A model generated the notes under the pieces. It saw only the letters and a program-made list of their open reading frames with translations, did no database searches and was not told the DNA's origin. From a virus, in the IMG/VR virus record IMGVR_UViG_3300022752_000037, positions 31,264 to 95,263 of that record: a stretch of DNA of 64,000 nucleotides. The stretch is one strand, 5' to 3'. Of the stretch, positions 24,970-33,262 are shown piece after piece. Position 1 is the first letter of the stretch. Every line of letters begins with the position of its first letter. The position numbers and the translations under genes were made by a program.

Positions 24970-26619
24970 TTAGATTCCTTTTTTCCTAACCACATTAATA
25001 TAAAGTCCATTCCACCAATTAACGTCAGACTCTACATCATTTAATATTTTTCTCTCATATATCAAGTCGTAATCTGTTTTAGCCCAAGCATCTTGAGCAC
25101 CATCTACTATACCTTCCCAATTAGCATCATCTAAAATTACTATGGCTGTATCGGCAAAACAAGATGAAAAATATCTTAATGCATTAGAAGTAGATTCTTT
25201 ACTGTGATCTCCGTCGTAAAAAAATAAATCAATTTTTTCCAATTCGGCACGATTGACAGATAAAAAATCACAATCGAATACTTTTACAGAATTATTTCCT
25301 TTATATTTTTTAATATTTTCGATAAATTCTTTTTTATTATTGTCGGGTAATCCATCACGTTTTTCAGCTTGTATGTTAGTTGACCAATTGTCAACAGCAT
25401 AGGCAGTCAAGCAATTATCTTTTAAAACTGAACATATTGTAGCACCTAAGAAACTACCAACTTCTAAGTATACTTTACTGTGTTTTCCTAAATAATTTAA
25501 TAACTTTTGTACTCTATTACTAGTAAGTCCTGGCAAATTTATATCTAGATCAAGATTTACGCTTTCTACAATACTGTTTACTGCTAATTTAATTTTAGCA
25601 TCTACTTCTTGATTCTTTTTTGCCGCCCAAATTTTATCACAATAATGACAGTCCCAACACTCAAATTTACATGTTCGAATTTTTTCGCGCCAAACATTAA
25701 TAGGTTTTTCAACTAGGTTAGTTTCTTGTATAAAATCTTCAAAAGTATCAAACAATATTTCTTTATTATTGGCATATCGTTTGATTATAGTGCATGTTTC
25801 GTGTAATCGAGAAATGCTTTCTCTTCCATGCATTTTAAAAACATCTATTCCAAGATTGTTTATAAAATCATCCCAGTCTTCTTTCCAAGGAGGTAAGTCT
25901 GCTGCTTTGAGCGGAGAACTAGGATCTATATTATCCCATTTGGCACAACTTACACGACTAATAGGATCGTTAAAATATTGAGGACCAGTTGAACGAGTAT
26001 TATTGAATTCATAATGCTCCTCCATATAAGCACATCCACCCATACAGCCTTCATTGGCCAATAAGGCTATTTTGACCTTGCTATATTCCTTGGCTTTTTT
26101 AATTTCTAACAACTTTTGTCTATCTCTCATAAGATTTCGATCTATGTTAATATAGTGAAATCCTGCATTAGCTTGTTCTACTACCTCACGCGGTTCAGTA
26201 GTTTTTCGTAAAATTGTATTTTTAATCAGCAATTCAGGAAATTCTTTTTGAATTTGCTTGGTAGCTAACCAATGAATATGTGGTATAGTAGCACTTTTTA
26301 CACCAGCTTGATATAAAGGTTTAAAGTTTTTTATCCACAAATCTAAATTTTGTTGTGTAGGTCTAACTTGAAGGTTATTGAAAGTAGCACTTATGGTAAT
26401 TCCAGTTTGATGTTGAATATAAAGTGCTGCTTCTATCGCAGTCATAGCATCCTGTTCTTGTAAGAAAACGTCACCCATGGCATCTTGGCCGAAAGGAGCA
26501 ATACGACTTGTAAAGTACACGTCATAGACATAATTCTTGTAGTGCGAAAGAAAGTCTACAAAATTATAAAATTCTTTTTCGTTTAATTTAGGATTTAATG
26601 GTACTGAAAAAATTTTCAT
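24970..26619 (-). CDS. U32-type (peptidase U32/UbiU-like) protein fused to a class I methyltransferase
   Basis: 549 residues in two parts. Residues 1-340 resemble the U32 family, whose members (RlhA, TrhP, UbiU/UbiV) act in hydroxylation of RNA or quinones and in some cases carry a [4Fe-4S] cluster: N-E-G-C-M-G-G-C (C192, C196), S-C-A-K-W (C225), then C276 and a closing cluster C317, C321, C324, C327. Residues 380-545 are a SAM methyltransferase of the TylF-like type: L-E-V-G-S-F-L-G-A-T (385-394), Y-A-V-D-N-W, F-F-Y-D-G-D-H-S and V-I-L-D-D-A-N-W. The fusion is in one clean frame. It starts with a TAATG overlap to the gene before it. Role inferred: oxygen-independent hydroxylation plus O-methylation of an unknown target. 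Confidence 0.75.
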   Translation of the reverse strand: MKIFSVPLNPKLNEKEFYNFVDFLSHYKNYVYDVYFTSRIAPFGQDAMGDVFLQEQDAMTAIEAALYIQHQTGITISATFNNLQVRPTQQNLDLWIKNFKPLYQAGVKSATIPHIHWLATKQIQKEFPELLIKNTILRKTTEPREVVEQANAGFHYINIDRNLMRDRQKLLEIKKAKEYSKVKIALLANEGCMGGCAYMEEHYEFNNTRSTGPQYFNDPISRVSCAKWDNIDPSSPLKAADLPPWKEDWDDFINNLGIDVFKMHGRESISRLHETCTIIKRYANNKEILFDTFEDFIQETNLVEKPINVWREKIRTCKFECWDCHYCDKIWAAKKNQEVDAKIKLAVNSIVESVNLDLDINLPGLTSNRVQKLLNYLGKHSKVYLEVGSFLGATICSVLKDNCLTAYAVDNWSTNIQAEKRDGLPDNNKKEFIENIKKYKGNNSVKVFDCDFLSVNRAELEKIDLFFYDGDHSKESTSNALRYFSSCFADTAIVILDDANWEGIVDGAQDAWAKTDYDLIYERKILNDVESDVNWWNGLYINVVRKKGI

Positions 26620-27314
26620 TAATCAATTTGTTCACTGGATGTTTTATGTTGACTTGCCAACAATTTATCAATTGTACTAATTTTTTTAGTGTTTGTCAAC
26701 TCCAATTTTACATCTTCGTCCATATATCCTATTGCTTTGTTCAAACTATTGGTATAAGACAGTCCTAATCTTATAACTTCTTGTTGATCTTCTATAGGCA
26801 TCATAGAAATACTATCAAGATTTCCTTGACCTATTCGTCCTAAAGCCAGCATATCTAAAGCAGCCTGTTTGCCCATTCTTAGAATCCAATATTCTCTTTC
26901 TTTTTCTTCATTGTGTCCTTTATAACTTTCTAATGATTCTTTGTCAGGAACAAGTTCTTTGATTAGGTTACAAAACATATCTAACTCTTCCTCACAGATA
27001 CGTAATTTTTTTTCGTAAACACTATTATCATATTGATATTGATCTAAGTCAATCAAAAGTAATTCCTGTTTTAAAGGATTGGGTTCTGCTGCTATTTCTT
27101 CTATTTTTAATTTTATCAAAATATCATTTCTTTTTAGATTACGTTCCATTTGTTTCTTAGCAGCTATTCTTGTCTCAATTTCTAATACAGCCTGTTTTAC
27201 ACGCCTATAATCTGTTACATGACTGTTAACTACAAAATATCTGCTTTGAAAGTCACTCATAGACCAATTGCCGTATGATTCGGCCAAGGATAATATATCA
27301 TCATTCGTCAGCAT
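26619..27314 (-). CDS. Helical protein of unknown function
   Basis: This 231-residue protein is rich in K, E, L and Q and probably helical, with coiled-coil-like stretches at about residues 40-80 and 100-125. It begins M-L-T-N-D-D-I-L-S-L-A-E-S-Y-G-N-W-S. A hydrophobic segment R-M-G-K-Q-A-A-L-D-M-L-A-L-G-R-I-G-Q lies near 146-163. No enzyme motif is seen. It is coupled to the U32-methyltransferase gene by a TAATG overlap and so belongs to the same late unit. Its place next to both the cassette and the paralog array gives no clear hint of its job. Confidence 0.65.
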   Translation of the reverse strand: MLTNDDILSLAESYGNWSMSDFQSRYFVVNSHVTDYRRVKQAVLEIETRIAAKKQMERNLKRNDILIKLKIEEIAAEPNPLKQELLLIDLDQYQYDNSVYEKKLRICEEELDMFCNLIKELVPDKESLESYKGHNEEKEREYWILRMGKQAALDMLALGRIGQGNLDSISMMPIEDQQEVIRLGLSYTNSLNKAIGYMDEDVKLELTNTKKISTIDKLLASQHKTSSEQID

Positions 27315-27315
27315 A

Positions 27316-27864
27316 TTAAAATTTTACTCCCCAGATTGGTGGATTAATACGTCTATTTTCTGAATCAATAAGGCCTGCTTCGCGAGCCAAAGGCCACGGA
27401 ACTTCTCGTCCAAAATATTTTTCTAAAAACCAGCATACCTGTTTTATTGTGGTACAGGCGTCCAGTTCTGCTACAATAGAAATTTCATTACTACGATCTT
27501 GTCTACTATCAAATTCTTCTTTTATTCTAAGCTTAGTGATTTTTTTCATCAGACTAGTTGTAATAGATTCAATCTCTGGGGTCTTATAGACCTTAGTTTT
27601 TCTTTTTCCTTGAGCTAGACTTTCCGGATCGGGTTCGAGTCCTTCCACGTCGCTGTAGGCACTACGGTACTCTCTACATTCGTCATAGAATAAAGATCCT
27701 ATGTTATATTCTTCTTCTGTAAGAGCAGTATGATAATATATACGATAGCCAGTATATGAAGGATCTTTAATATTAATTAAAGCGAATCCATCGTGACTAC
27801 TTTTAAAATCTAAAATATCAGTCGATGGAATTTCTTTCGTAAATTTCACTGCATAAAAGCTCAT
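27316..27864 (-). CDS. Protein of unknown function heading the cassette unit
   Basis: This 182-residue protein has a mixed composition with aromatic strands near the N-terminus (Y-T-G-Y-R-I-Y-Y-H-T), a basic middle (K-R-K-T-K-V-Y-K-T) and an end with W-P-L-A-R-E-A-G-L. It has a strong ribosome-binding site (GGAGG) and a late-type box AGTAAATA 17 bases before the ATG, so it is the first gene of the six-gene unit that ends with the oxygenase at 22390. I do not recognise a family. Confidence 0.65.
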   Translation of the reverse strand: MSFYAVKFTKEIPSTDILDFKSSHDGFALINIKDPSYTGYRIYYHTALTEEEYNIGSLFYDECREYRSAYSDVEGLEPDPESLAQGKRKTKVYKTPEIESITTSLMKKITKLRIKEEFDSRQDRSNEISIVAELDACTTIKQVCWFLEKYFGREVPWPLAREAGLIDSENRRINPPIWGVKF

Positions 27865-27881
27865 AAAAGCCTCCTTTAGAC

Positions 27882-27889
27882 TATTTACT
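27882..27889 (-). promoter_or_regulatory. Late-type promoter of the enzyme-cassette unit
   Basis: AGTAAATA on the minus strand, 17 bases before the ATG at 27864 and followed by AAAGGAGG. One mismatch to the core ATAAATA, so weaker support than other boxes. Confidence 0.45.
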
Positions 27890-27914
27890 GTCTAAAAGAG
27901 ACGTTTAGATTATT

Positions 27915-29621
27915 TTAGAATCCGCCTAAAATCTGAGCACTGGCACTGGCCATGGCTGCTGAACTCATGCCGCCGTGCCCTTTAGGTTCTGTAGTTGAAC
28001 TCATTCTAGTAAATGTAGAAGTAGCATGAGTAATTTTCCAAGTATTATTATTTTGTGCACCATTATAATTTCCAAGACAATATCCCCAATCTTGTCCTGT
28101 TTGAAAATTCTCTTCACCGCAGTTATCAGGTGTTGATAAATTAGTGGCTAAATTAGTTCCAGTTGTATCATCTATACGCCAAATGCTAGTTGTAGTATTA
28201 CCTCCGTTTTTAACATAGGCATACCCTTCTTTGGTTTTTAGTGCCTTGCCCCAACCGTCAGTACCAACAGTAAGACCAGCAGCAGTCCAAGTTTCATTAC
28301 TAAATTGTATCTTATGATTACGACCACCCGCACTGTGTTTGACCCAGCCGTAGTCTTTACCATACCAAGCACAGACAAAATTTCCAGCAGTACCAGCTTG
28401 ACCTCCTGAACCTGAAGAAAACATCACACCTGTGACCAAATTATGTTTATCAATATTAGCAGCTTCACCCACTATCCATGCCAATGTGAGATTACCATTC
28501 AGTATAACACCTGAATCATCAGAGCTGCTCTTGGTGTTCCAGTTTGTGGCATCTGATCTTCTTCCTGATTCAGTGGACATATCAATGCTTAGTGTAGTGC
28601 TGCTACCACCCATGCCACCGGCGTTGTAGATCCAAGCATGATAGTCACTCATTCCGCCATCTATATAGGCAGCAGAAGTATCCATGATATCACCCAAATT
28701 AGTGGTAACATCTGTATAATGTACAGTTCGATTTACATTACGCCATGGACTTGAATTTTGATATCCTCCGCTAACATATCCTCTGGTATATATAGTTCTA
28801 TATTTAAAAGCATAATCCCTGCCGTCTTTGGTAATTTGCCATGTAAAATTACGATAGGCTCTACCATCAGAAGGTAATCCTTGTTGGCTAATTGCCACTT
28901 GGAAGCTATAAGTAGCTGCTTCATTACCGATACTCGAACCTGTTATGACACCTGTATCTCTATTAATAGTCACATTACCTGGTAAGGCACCGTCTGTAAT
29001 TTCAAAAATAGTACCACTTGCCTGTATTGTTGTGCTATAGGTTAGACCAGAACCTAATATAACAGGTGTTAAAGCACCGGCTGCGGTAATAAATGTAGGT
29101 GGTTCAGAGTAGGCAGGAATATACTCTTCTACTATTATATGTCCTGGAACATCCCTACCATCACCGCCTCCATCCCAGTATTGTGTGTGATATAAATGAG
29201 CATTGTGATTGCCTTCAGCATATGCACGACTTTGTAAGCCTGCCCTTGCCATTACGCCAGCTCCCCAGCTGGGTATTTCCCATTCTATACTGTTATGATT
29301 TTCCACATGATGGCCAGATCTACTAAATCTACCATATTCATTATCATCTAAGTAAAACTTATAATGAGTAATCATGTGTTGACTTGGGCCGTATTGTCTT
29401 GTATGAATATTAAAAGTAAATCTTATACGACTATCGCCTCTTACAGGTCTAAAATAAACATATCCTCCTGCAATCCAGTTGTATGTATTATTATTTCTCC
29501 ACCAACCCACACGATGAGTATAACTAACACGTTGTAATACTCTACGTTGTAGTTGTTTAACTGGGATAGTCAAAAGGCCTGATTCATTTTGTAGTTCTTT
29601 AATAACGGCAGCACTGGTCAT
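27915..29621 (-). CDS. Modular virion surface protein, family A paralog 1
   Basis: 568 residues. Residues about 15-170 form the family A domain shared with the next genes: W-x-x-x-N-x-Y-N-W-I-A-G-G-Y-V-Y-F-x-P, D-S-R-I-R-F-T, a histidine-rich strand before F-Y-L-D-D-N-E, W-E-I-P-S-W-G, R-S-Y-A-E-G-N and Y-W-D-G-G-G. Residues 175-265 look like a putative immunoglobulin-like domain (L-P-G-N-V-T-I-N-R-D-T-G-V-I-T-G). The last 300 residues form a separate strand-rich domain with many tryptophans and glycines (D-W-G-Y-C-L-G-N-Y-N-G). Probably a fibre or receptor-binding protein. It directly abuts the next paralog (TAA then ATG). Confidence 0.65.
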   Translation of the reverse strand: MTSAAVIKELQNESGLLTIPVKQLQRRVLQRVSYTHRVGWWRNNNTYNWIAGGYVYFRPVRGDSRIRFTFNIHTRQYGPSQHMITHYKFYLDDNEYGRFSRSGHHVENHNSIEWEIPSWGAGVMARAGLQSRAYAEGNHNAHLYHTQYWDGGGDGRDVPGHIIVEEYIPAYSEPPTFITAAGALTPVILGSGLTYSTTIQASGTIFEITDGALPGNVTINRDTGVITGSSIGNEAATYSFQVAISQQGLPSDGRAYRNFTWQITKDGRDYAFKYRTIYTRGYVSGGYQNSSPWRNVNRTVHYTDVTTNLGDIMDTSAAYIDGGMSDYHAWIYNAGGMGGSSTTLSIDMSTESGRRSDATNWNTKSSSDDSGVILNGNLTLAWIVGEAANIDKHNLVTGVMFSSGSGGQAGTAGNFVCAWYGKDYGWVKHSAGGRNHKIQFSNETWTAAGLTVGTDGWGKALKTKEGYAYVKNGGNTTTSIWRIDDTTGTNLATNLSTPDNCGEENFQTGQDWGYCLGNYNGAQNNNTWKITHATSTFTRMSSTTEPKGHGGMSSAAMASASAQILGGF

Positions 29622-30464
29622 TTAGTCAAAAATCCTTACAAATCCGCTGGCACCTGTAACAGTAGTGGCGGAATAAAACATAAGATCAGGAGCAGTATAG
29701 GGAACAGTAAATGTAAACAAACTGGAAGTATTTCCACTGACTCCTGTGGTAAATGATGCACCTGTAACTGATCCTGTTCTAAACTGCCAAGGTAGTGCTG
29801 CTCCTGCATTATTAATAAAATTATAAGTGCCGCCTCTTACTAATCTCAATCCAGGATTTATTTCATTGGGATCAACATCCCATCCTGAAATTCTATACGT
29901 ATTGCTTACATTAGTAAGAATATATGTGGCATCTGCCAAACCTGGTAGCCATTCTTCTGCTGTTACCCAGCTTTGTTGAGGTCTAAAACTACCACCTCCA
30001 TTCCACCAGTAACTGGCATTTGTGGCTATGTAATGGCTACCCGAGGCATAATTACGCATGAGTAGGCCCATTGTTGCAGCTTCGCCTTTGCCGTAGCTAG
30101 GAATCCACCATTCATGGCTGAACCCGTCTTCCATGTGATCCCCACTTCGACAATATCTAGCGTATTCTCTATTACCCCAACGACCTTCGGCATAAAATAT
30201 CCAATGACTAATTTCATGTGCATTTCCACCGTTAGGGTAAGTCACAGGCATTTTTAAAATATATCTAATATAGCTTTGATCATATACAGGTGTTATACCT
30301 ATGGTACTGCCTGGAATTTGATAATAAGTATTACCTGGATTCCATGTACCAAATTTAAAAACCAGTTGAGTTCTTTGAATAAGACGTTTTTTCATGAACT
30401 CAACATCTACACGAACAGTACCGGTACTGTTCTGTATTTGATCAACTAATAAAATTCCCGTCAT
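29622..30464 (-). CDS. Modular virion surface protein, family A paralog 2, with decayed cupredoxin-like domain
   Basis: 280 residues. The family A domain covers about 15-170 (W-N-P-G-N-T-Y-Y-Q-I-P, H-x-I-S-H-W-I-F-Y-A, W-I-P-S-Y-G-K-G, Y-W-W-N-G-G-G). The C-terminal 90 residues have the layout of the copper-type domain of other proteins here (L-R-L-V-R-G-G-T-Y-N-F, then L-P-W-Q-F-R-T, then D-L-M-F-Y-S-A), but the histidine of G-H-P-F and the C-x-x-H are replaced, so it should not bind copper. Probably a surface or fibre protein. Start and stop are tight to its neighbours. Confidence 0.65.
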   Translation of the reverse strand: MTGILLVDQIQNSTGTVRVDVEFMKKRLIQRTQLVFKFGTWNPGNTYYQIPGSTIGITPVYDQSYIRYILKMPVTYPNGGNAHEISHWIFYAEGRWGNREYARYCRSGDHMEDGFSHEWWIPSYGKGEAATMGLLMRNYASGSHYIATNASYWWNGGGSFRPQQSWVTAEEWLPGLADATYILTNVSNTYRISGWDVDPNEINPGLRLVRGGTYNFINNAGAALPWQFRTGSVTGASFTTGVSGNTSSLFTFTVPYTAPDLMFYSATTVTGASGFVRIFD

Positions 30465-30467
30465 TAT

Positions 30468-30797
30468 TTAGACGCTTGGTTTAGGAAATTGTGTTTTAAT
30501 TTGTTCTCTTCGTGCCTGTAATGCTTGAGCAGTTTCTGGACGATTTTCCACAACCATCTCCCATAGTGCCACAATCATATCATCCTTACTGGGATAATTT
30601 CCTGGCACCGCACGTTTTTGTTGAACACGACGTATGGCCACATCATCTTTAATCTGCTCCCATAGAGCAGCCAATTCTTCTGCACTGGGCTGTGGACTAT
30701 CTTCTAACCAAGTTATATCTTCATATCTCGGACCACGTACACCGTATTGTCTACCAGCATAAAATCTATGCATAACTTCGCCGTAATCTATATCCAT
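30468..30797 (-). CDS. Small tail fibre assembly-like protein
   Basis: 109 residues. The first half has Y-E-D-I-T-W-L-E-D-S-P-Q-P-S and the second half Y-P-S-K-D-D-M-I-V-A-L-W-E-M-V, ending F-P-K-P-S-V. This resembles small fibre-associated proteins of T4-like phages (Y-P-x-x-x-x-x-x-x-A-L-W, then x-K-x-x-x-P-K-P). It stands among the paralogous surface genes, as expected for a dedicated assembly factor. GGGAG precedes the ATG. Relatives lie at 19226-19702 and 34143-34562. Confidence 0.6.
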   Translation of the reverse strand: MDIDYGEVMHRFYAGRQYGVRGPRYEDITWLEDSPQPSAEELAALWEQIKDDVAIRRVQQKRAVPGNYPSKDDMIVALWEMVVENRPETAQALQARREQIKTQFPKPSV

Positions 30798-30835
30798 GTA
30801 AAATCTCCCTATACCTTATTTAAGTAATTATAGTT

Positions 30836-31915
30836 TTAACCTCTTATTTGTACATTCGCATGAGTAATGTACATAGCTTCGTCTGTTTGAGCTGTATCAG
30901 CACCGAAATAATGAGTAAACACTGCCGATGCAGCAGTATGATTTATCCAGCCCGTGTCTACAATAAAATAGCCATTTTGCTGGCTATTACCTCCCCATGG
31001 ACTGTAACTATATTGTTGATTAAGCACAAAAGTCACTCTTTCACATAGGTTAACACTAATGCTGCCCGTATTATTATATACTTTAGTGAAAGTAAGATAC
31101 CTCACTCCATCCACGTTGAGATAATTTGTTTCTCCATCGAGGCTATCTACACAGTGCCAATAGAATGTATATCTTATTTGACTGTGTGTAGGAAGGTTAG
31201 GCACAGTTAAAATATAGTTCGTAGTAGGTGTATACCCATGACCTGTTCCTTGACCAAATCCAGCAAAGTTAGTCATAGTATATGTAGTACTTGGAGTCCA
31301 ATAACTTAAAGTAGCAGTAGGATTAAGAACTTCATTTAACACAGTGCTGGTAAAGTCAAATACAGGTTCCGGATCTTGTATACCACCAGGTTTCCAACTT
31401 GCAGGTTGATCAGTATTTTCATATTCTTCTATGATAAGTTGTCCATAGCAGTTTTGAGCTGCTCGACCTGTACCGTTCCAATAGTAAGTTGTATACAATC
31501 TGCATTCATGATTGTCGTTAGCATAGGATCTAATTTGATATCCGATACGTCCTTGACTAGTCCCCCAACTTGGTACGTCATACTTCATAACATTGCCATC
31601 TTCTATGTGAACTCCACTTTGACTGTGTCGGTAATAAAGAATATTATTGACATAAAACTGCCAATGACTGATAACATGAGAGGCATTAGACCAAGCATGT
31701 GGAACACGCCAAATATAGCTAATTCTACTGTCTGTGCGTCTCGGTGTGAAATCTACATAACTACCTGGAGCCCATGTGTAGCTGTTATCGGGGTTCCATT
31801 CTCCAGCTATATAATTAAAAATATACTGTTGTATAACACGTTTAGTTAGTTCTATTGTTGGTAGAATTAGTGTGCCGTCTGGATGGTTGATTGATGTGGT
31901 TCGTAGTGTTCCCAT
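30836..31915 (-). CDS. Modular virion surface protein, family A paralog 3
   Basis: About 359 residues from the ATG at 31915, which overlaps the stop of the upstream paralog (TAATG); an earlier in-frame ATG at 31927 is the alternative. The family A domain covers roughly 15-160: W-N-P-D-N-S-Y-T-W-A-P-G-S-Y-V-D-F-T-P-R-R-T-D-S-R-I, H-V-I-S-H-W-Q-F-Y-V, V-P-S-W-G-T-S-Q-G-R-I-G-Y-Q and Y-Y-W-N-G-T-G-R. The C-terminal 150 residues form another beta-rich domain not seen in its paralogs (H-S-Q-I-R-Y-T-F-Y-W-H). Probably a fibre or receptor-binding component. Confidence 0.65.
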   Translation of the reverse strand: MGTLRTTSINHPDGTLILPTIELTKRVIQQYIFNYIAGEWNPDNSYTWAPGSYVDFTPRRTDSRISYIWRVPHAWSNASHVISHWQFYVNNILYYRHSQSGVHIEDGNVMKYDVPSWGTSQGRIGYQIRSYANDNHECRLYTTYYWNGTGRAAQNCYGQLIIEEYENTDQPASWKPGGIQDPEPVFDFTSTVLNEVLNPTATLSYWTPSTTYTMTNFAGFGQGTGHGYTPTTNYILTVPNLPTHSQIRYTFYWHCVDSLDGETNYLNVDGVRYLTFTKVYNNTGSISVNLCERVTFVLNQQYSYSPWGGNSQQNGYFIVDTGWINHTAASAVFTHYFGADTAQTDEAMYITHANVQIRG

Positions 31916-32418
31916 TATTGCATCCATTCCTCAACCCAGAGTGTACCTATAGCTATTTGTGCTGATCTTCCAGTTCCATTCCAGTAATAAGTTGTGTATA
32001 ACCTAAATTCATTATTATCTTCCGCATAGCTACGTGTCTTAAGACCTATTCTTGCTGAGAACGTTCCCCAACTGGGCACTTCAAAATCATAGGTTGGAGC
32101 TCCTTCATAATGTGTTCTACTTGTTCCATAGCTATAAAATAATACGTTATTGGCATAAAATTCCCAGTGTTGTATAGCGTGACTGGCGGCTACCCATGCC
32201 AATGGTTTTCTTAAACGATATCTAATTCTACTGTCTGCACGCCTCGGTGTGAAATCTACATAGCCCCCTGGAAGCCAGTTATAGTCATTATTAGGATTCC
32301 ATTCGCCTTCTCGCCAATCTTTTCTATATTGTTGAATAATTCGATTTTGTAGTTCACGTCCTAGAACCTTAACTCCATTATCATTTGTACGTATCTGATC
32401 TAAATTTACCGAACCCAT
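31915..32418 (-). CDS. Virion surface protein, family A paralog 4 (single domain)
   Basis: 167 residues: the family A domain with almost nothing added, which marks the limits of the domain. Core signatures are W-N-P-N-N-D-Y-N-W-L-P-G-G-Y-V-D-F-T-P, A-D-S-R-I-R-Y-R, H-A-I-Q-H-W-E-F-Y-A-N-N, V-P-S-W-G-T-F-S-A-R-I-G and T-T-Y-Y-W-N-G-T-G-R-S. Closest by eye to paralog 3. It begins two bases after the stop of the next upstream gene and is coupled to the gene after it. Function inferred from its neighbours only. Confidence 0.65.
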   Translation of the reverse strand: MGSVNLDQIRTNDNGVKVLGRELQNRIIQQYRKDWREGEWNPNNDYNWLPGGYVDFTPRRADSRIRYRLRKPLAWVAASHAIQHWEFYANNVLFYSYGTSRTHYEGAPTYDFEVPSWGTFSARIGLKTRSYAEDNNEFRLYTTYYWNGTGRSAQIAIGTLWVEEWMQ

Positions 32419-32419
32419 A

Positions 32420-33262
32420 TTATGTTGGCCTTGCTGAAATTATAATTTGTCCTGACATAGCTCCATGAAGTTGACAGATATAGTAATATGTGCCAGCTGT
32501 CACGCCTGTAGTATTCCATGTCACTGTACCTAGTTCTGTACCATTACCAGTAATTGTTCCTTGTGTAACTCCGTTGCCAGTACCAGTTGTAGCGCTAGTC
32601 TTAATCCAAAAAGGATGCCCAGTTGCAGCGATATTGAATTTTAAAATATCTCCAACCGTGGCATAGATAGTTAAATCCTCACCGGTGACCTCGCCTTGTA
32701 ATTGATAGGATGTTGAACCGTTATTAGTAACCCAAAACTCCAATGTGCGTCCACCAAAATATTGTATGATATATTCTTCTAAAAATATCTGTCCGTAGCA
32801 ATTTTGACTACTACCCCCACCATCCCAGTATCGTGTGGTATATGGCCTAACCTCATTATTATCGTTAGCATGTGATCTCATTTGATAGCCTATTCTCGCA
32901 GTTGTGGTTCCCCAAGAACCTACATCGTAGGCAAAAGTACAATTATCTTCGAGATGATTACCACTTACACAATGTCTTGCAATTTCTAAATTATTCGCAT
33001 AAAATATCCAATGACTAATAGCATGGGCCGCATTTAATCCCACATAAGGTATAGTACATGTTACCTTGATACGGCTTCTGGCACTAACAGGAATATAGTC
33101 TAAATACATACCTGGAATCCAATTATAGTTATTATCTGGATTCCATTGTCCTGATGTATAAGTTGATATAACAGTTTTAATTGGACGATACCACAAATCA
33201 GATACAGGTAGATAGGGTTTATCTGGGTCAACCTGAATATTATCAACAATAATTTTACTCAT
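32420..33262 (-). CDS. Virion surface protein, family A paralog 5, with cupredoxin domain
   Basis: 280 residues from the ATG at 33262, chosen because it overlaps the upstream stop by ATGA; a TTG at 33274 is in frame but less likely. Residues 10-165 are the family A domain (W-N-P-D-N-N-Y-N-W-I-P-G, H-A-I-S-H-W-I-F-Y-A-N-N, Y-W-D-G-G-G). Residues 170-278 are a cupredoxin-like domain with H216 in G-H-P-F-W-I-K-T and C263, H266, M269 in Y-I-C-Q-L-H-G-A-M, the full ligand set of a type-1 copper site with the short C-x-x-H-x-x-M loop. The similar domain in the gene at 18202-19215 suggests domain exchange between surface proteins. Confidence 0.7.
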   Translation of the reverse strand: MSKIIVDNIQVDPDKPYLPVSDLWYRPIKTVISTYTSGQWNPDNNYNWIPGMYLDYIPVSARSRIKVTCTIPYVGLNAAHAISHWIFYANNLEIARHCVSGNHLEDNCTFAYDVGSWGTTTARIGYQMRSHANDNNEVRPYTTRYWDGGGSSQNCYGQIFLEEYIIQYFGGRTLEFWVTNNGSTSYQLQGEVTGEDLTIYATVGDILKFNIAATGHPFWIKTSATTGTGNGVTQGTITGNGTELGTVTWNTTGVTAGTYYYICQLHGAMSGQIIISARPT

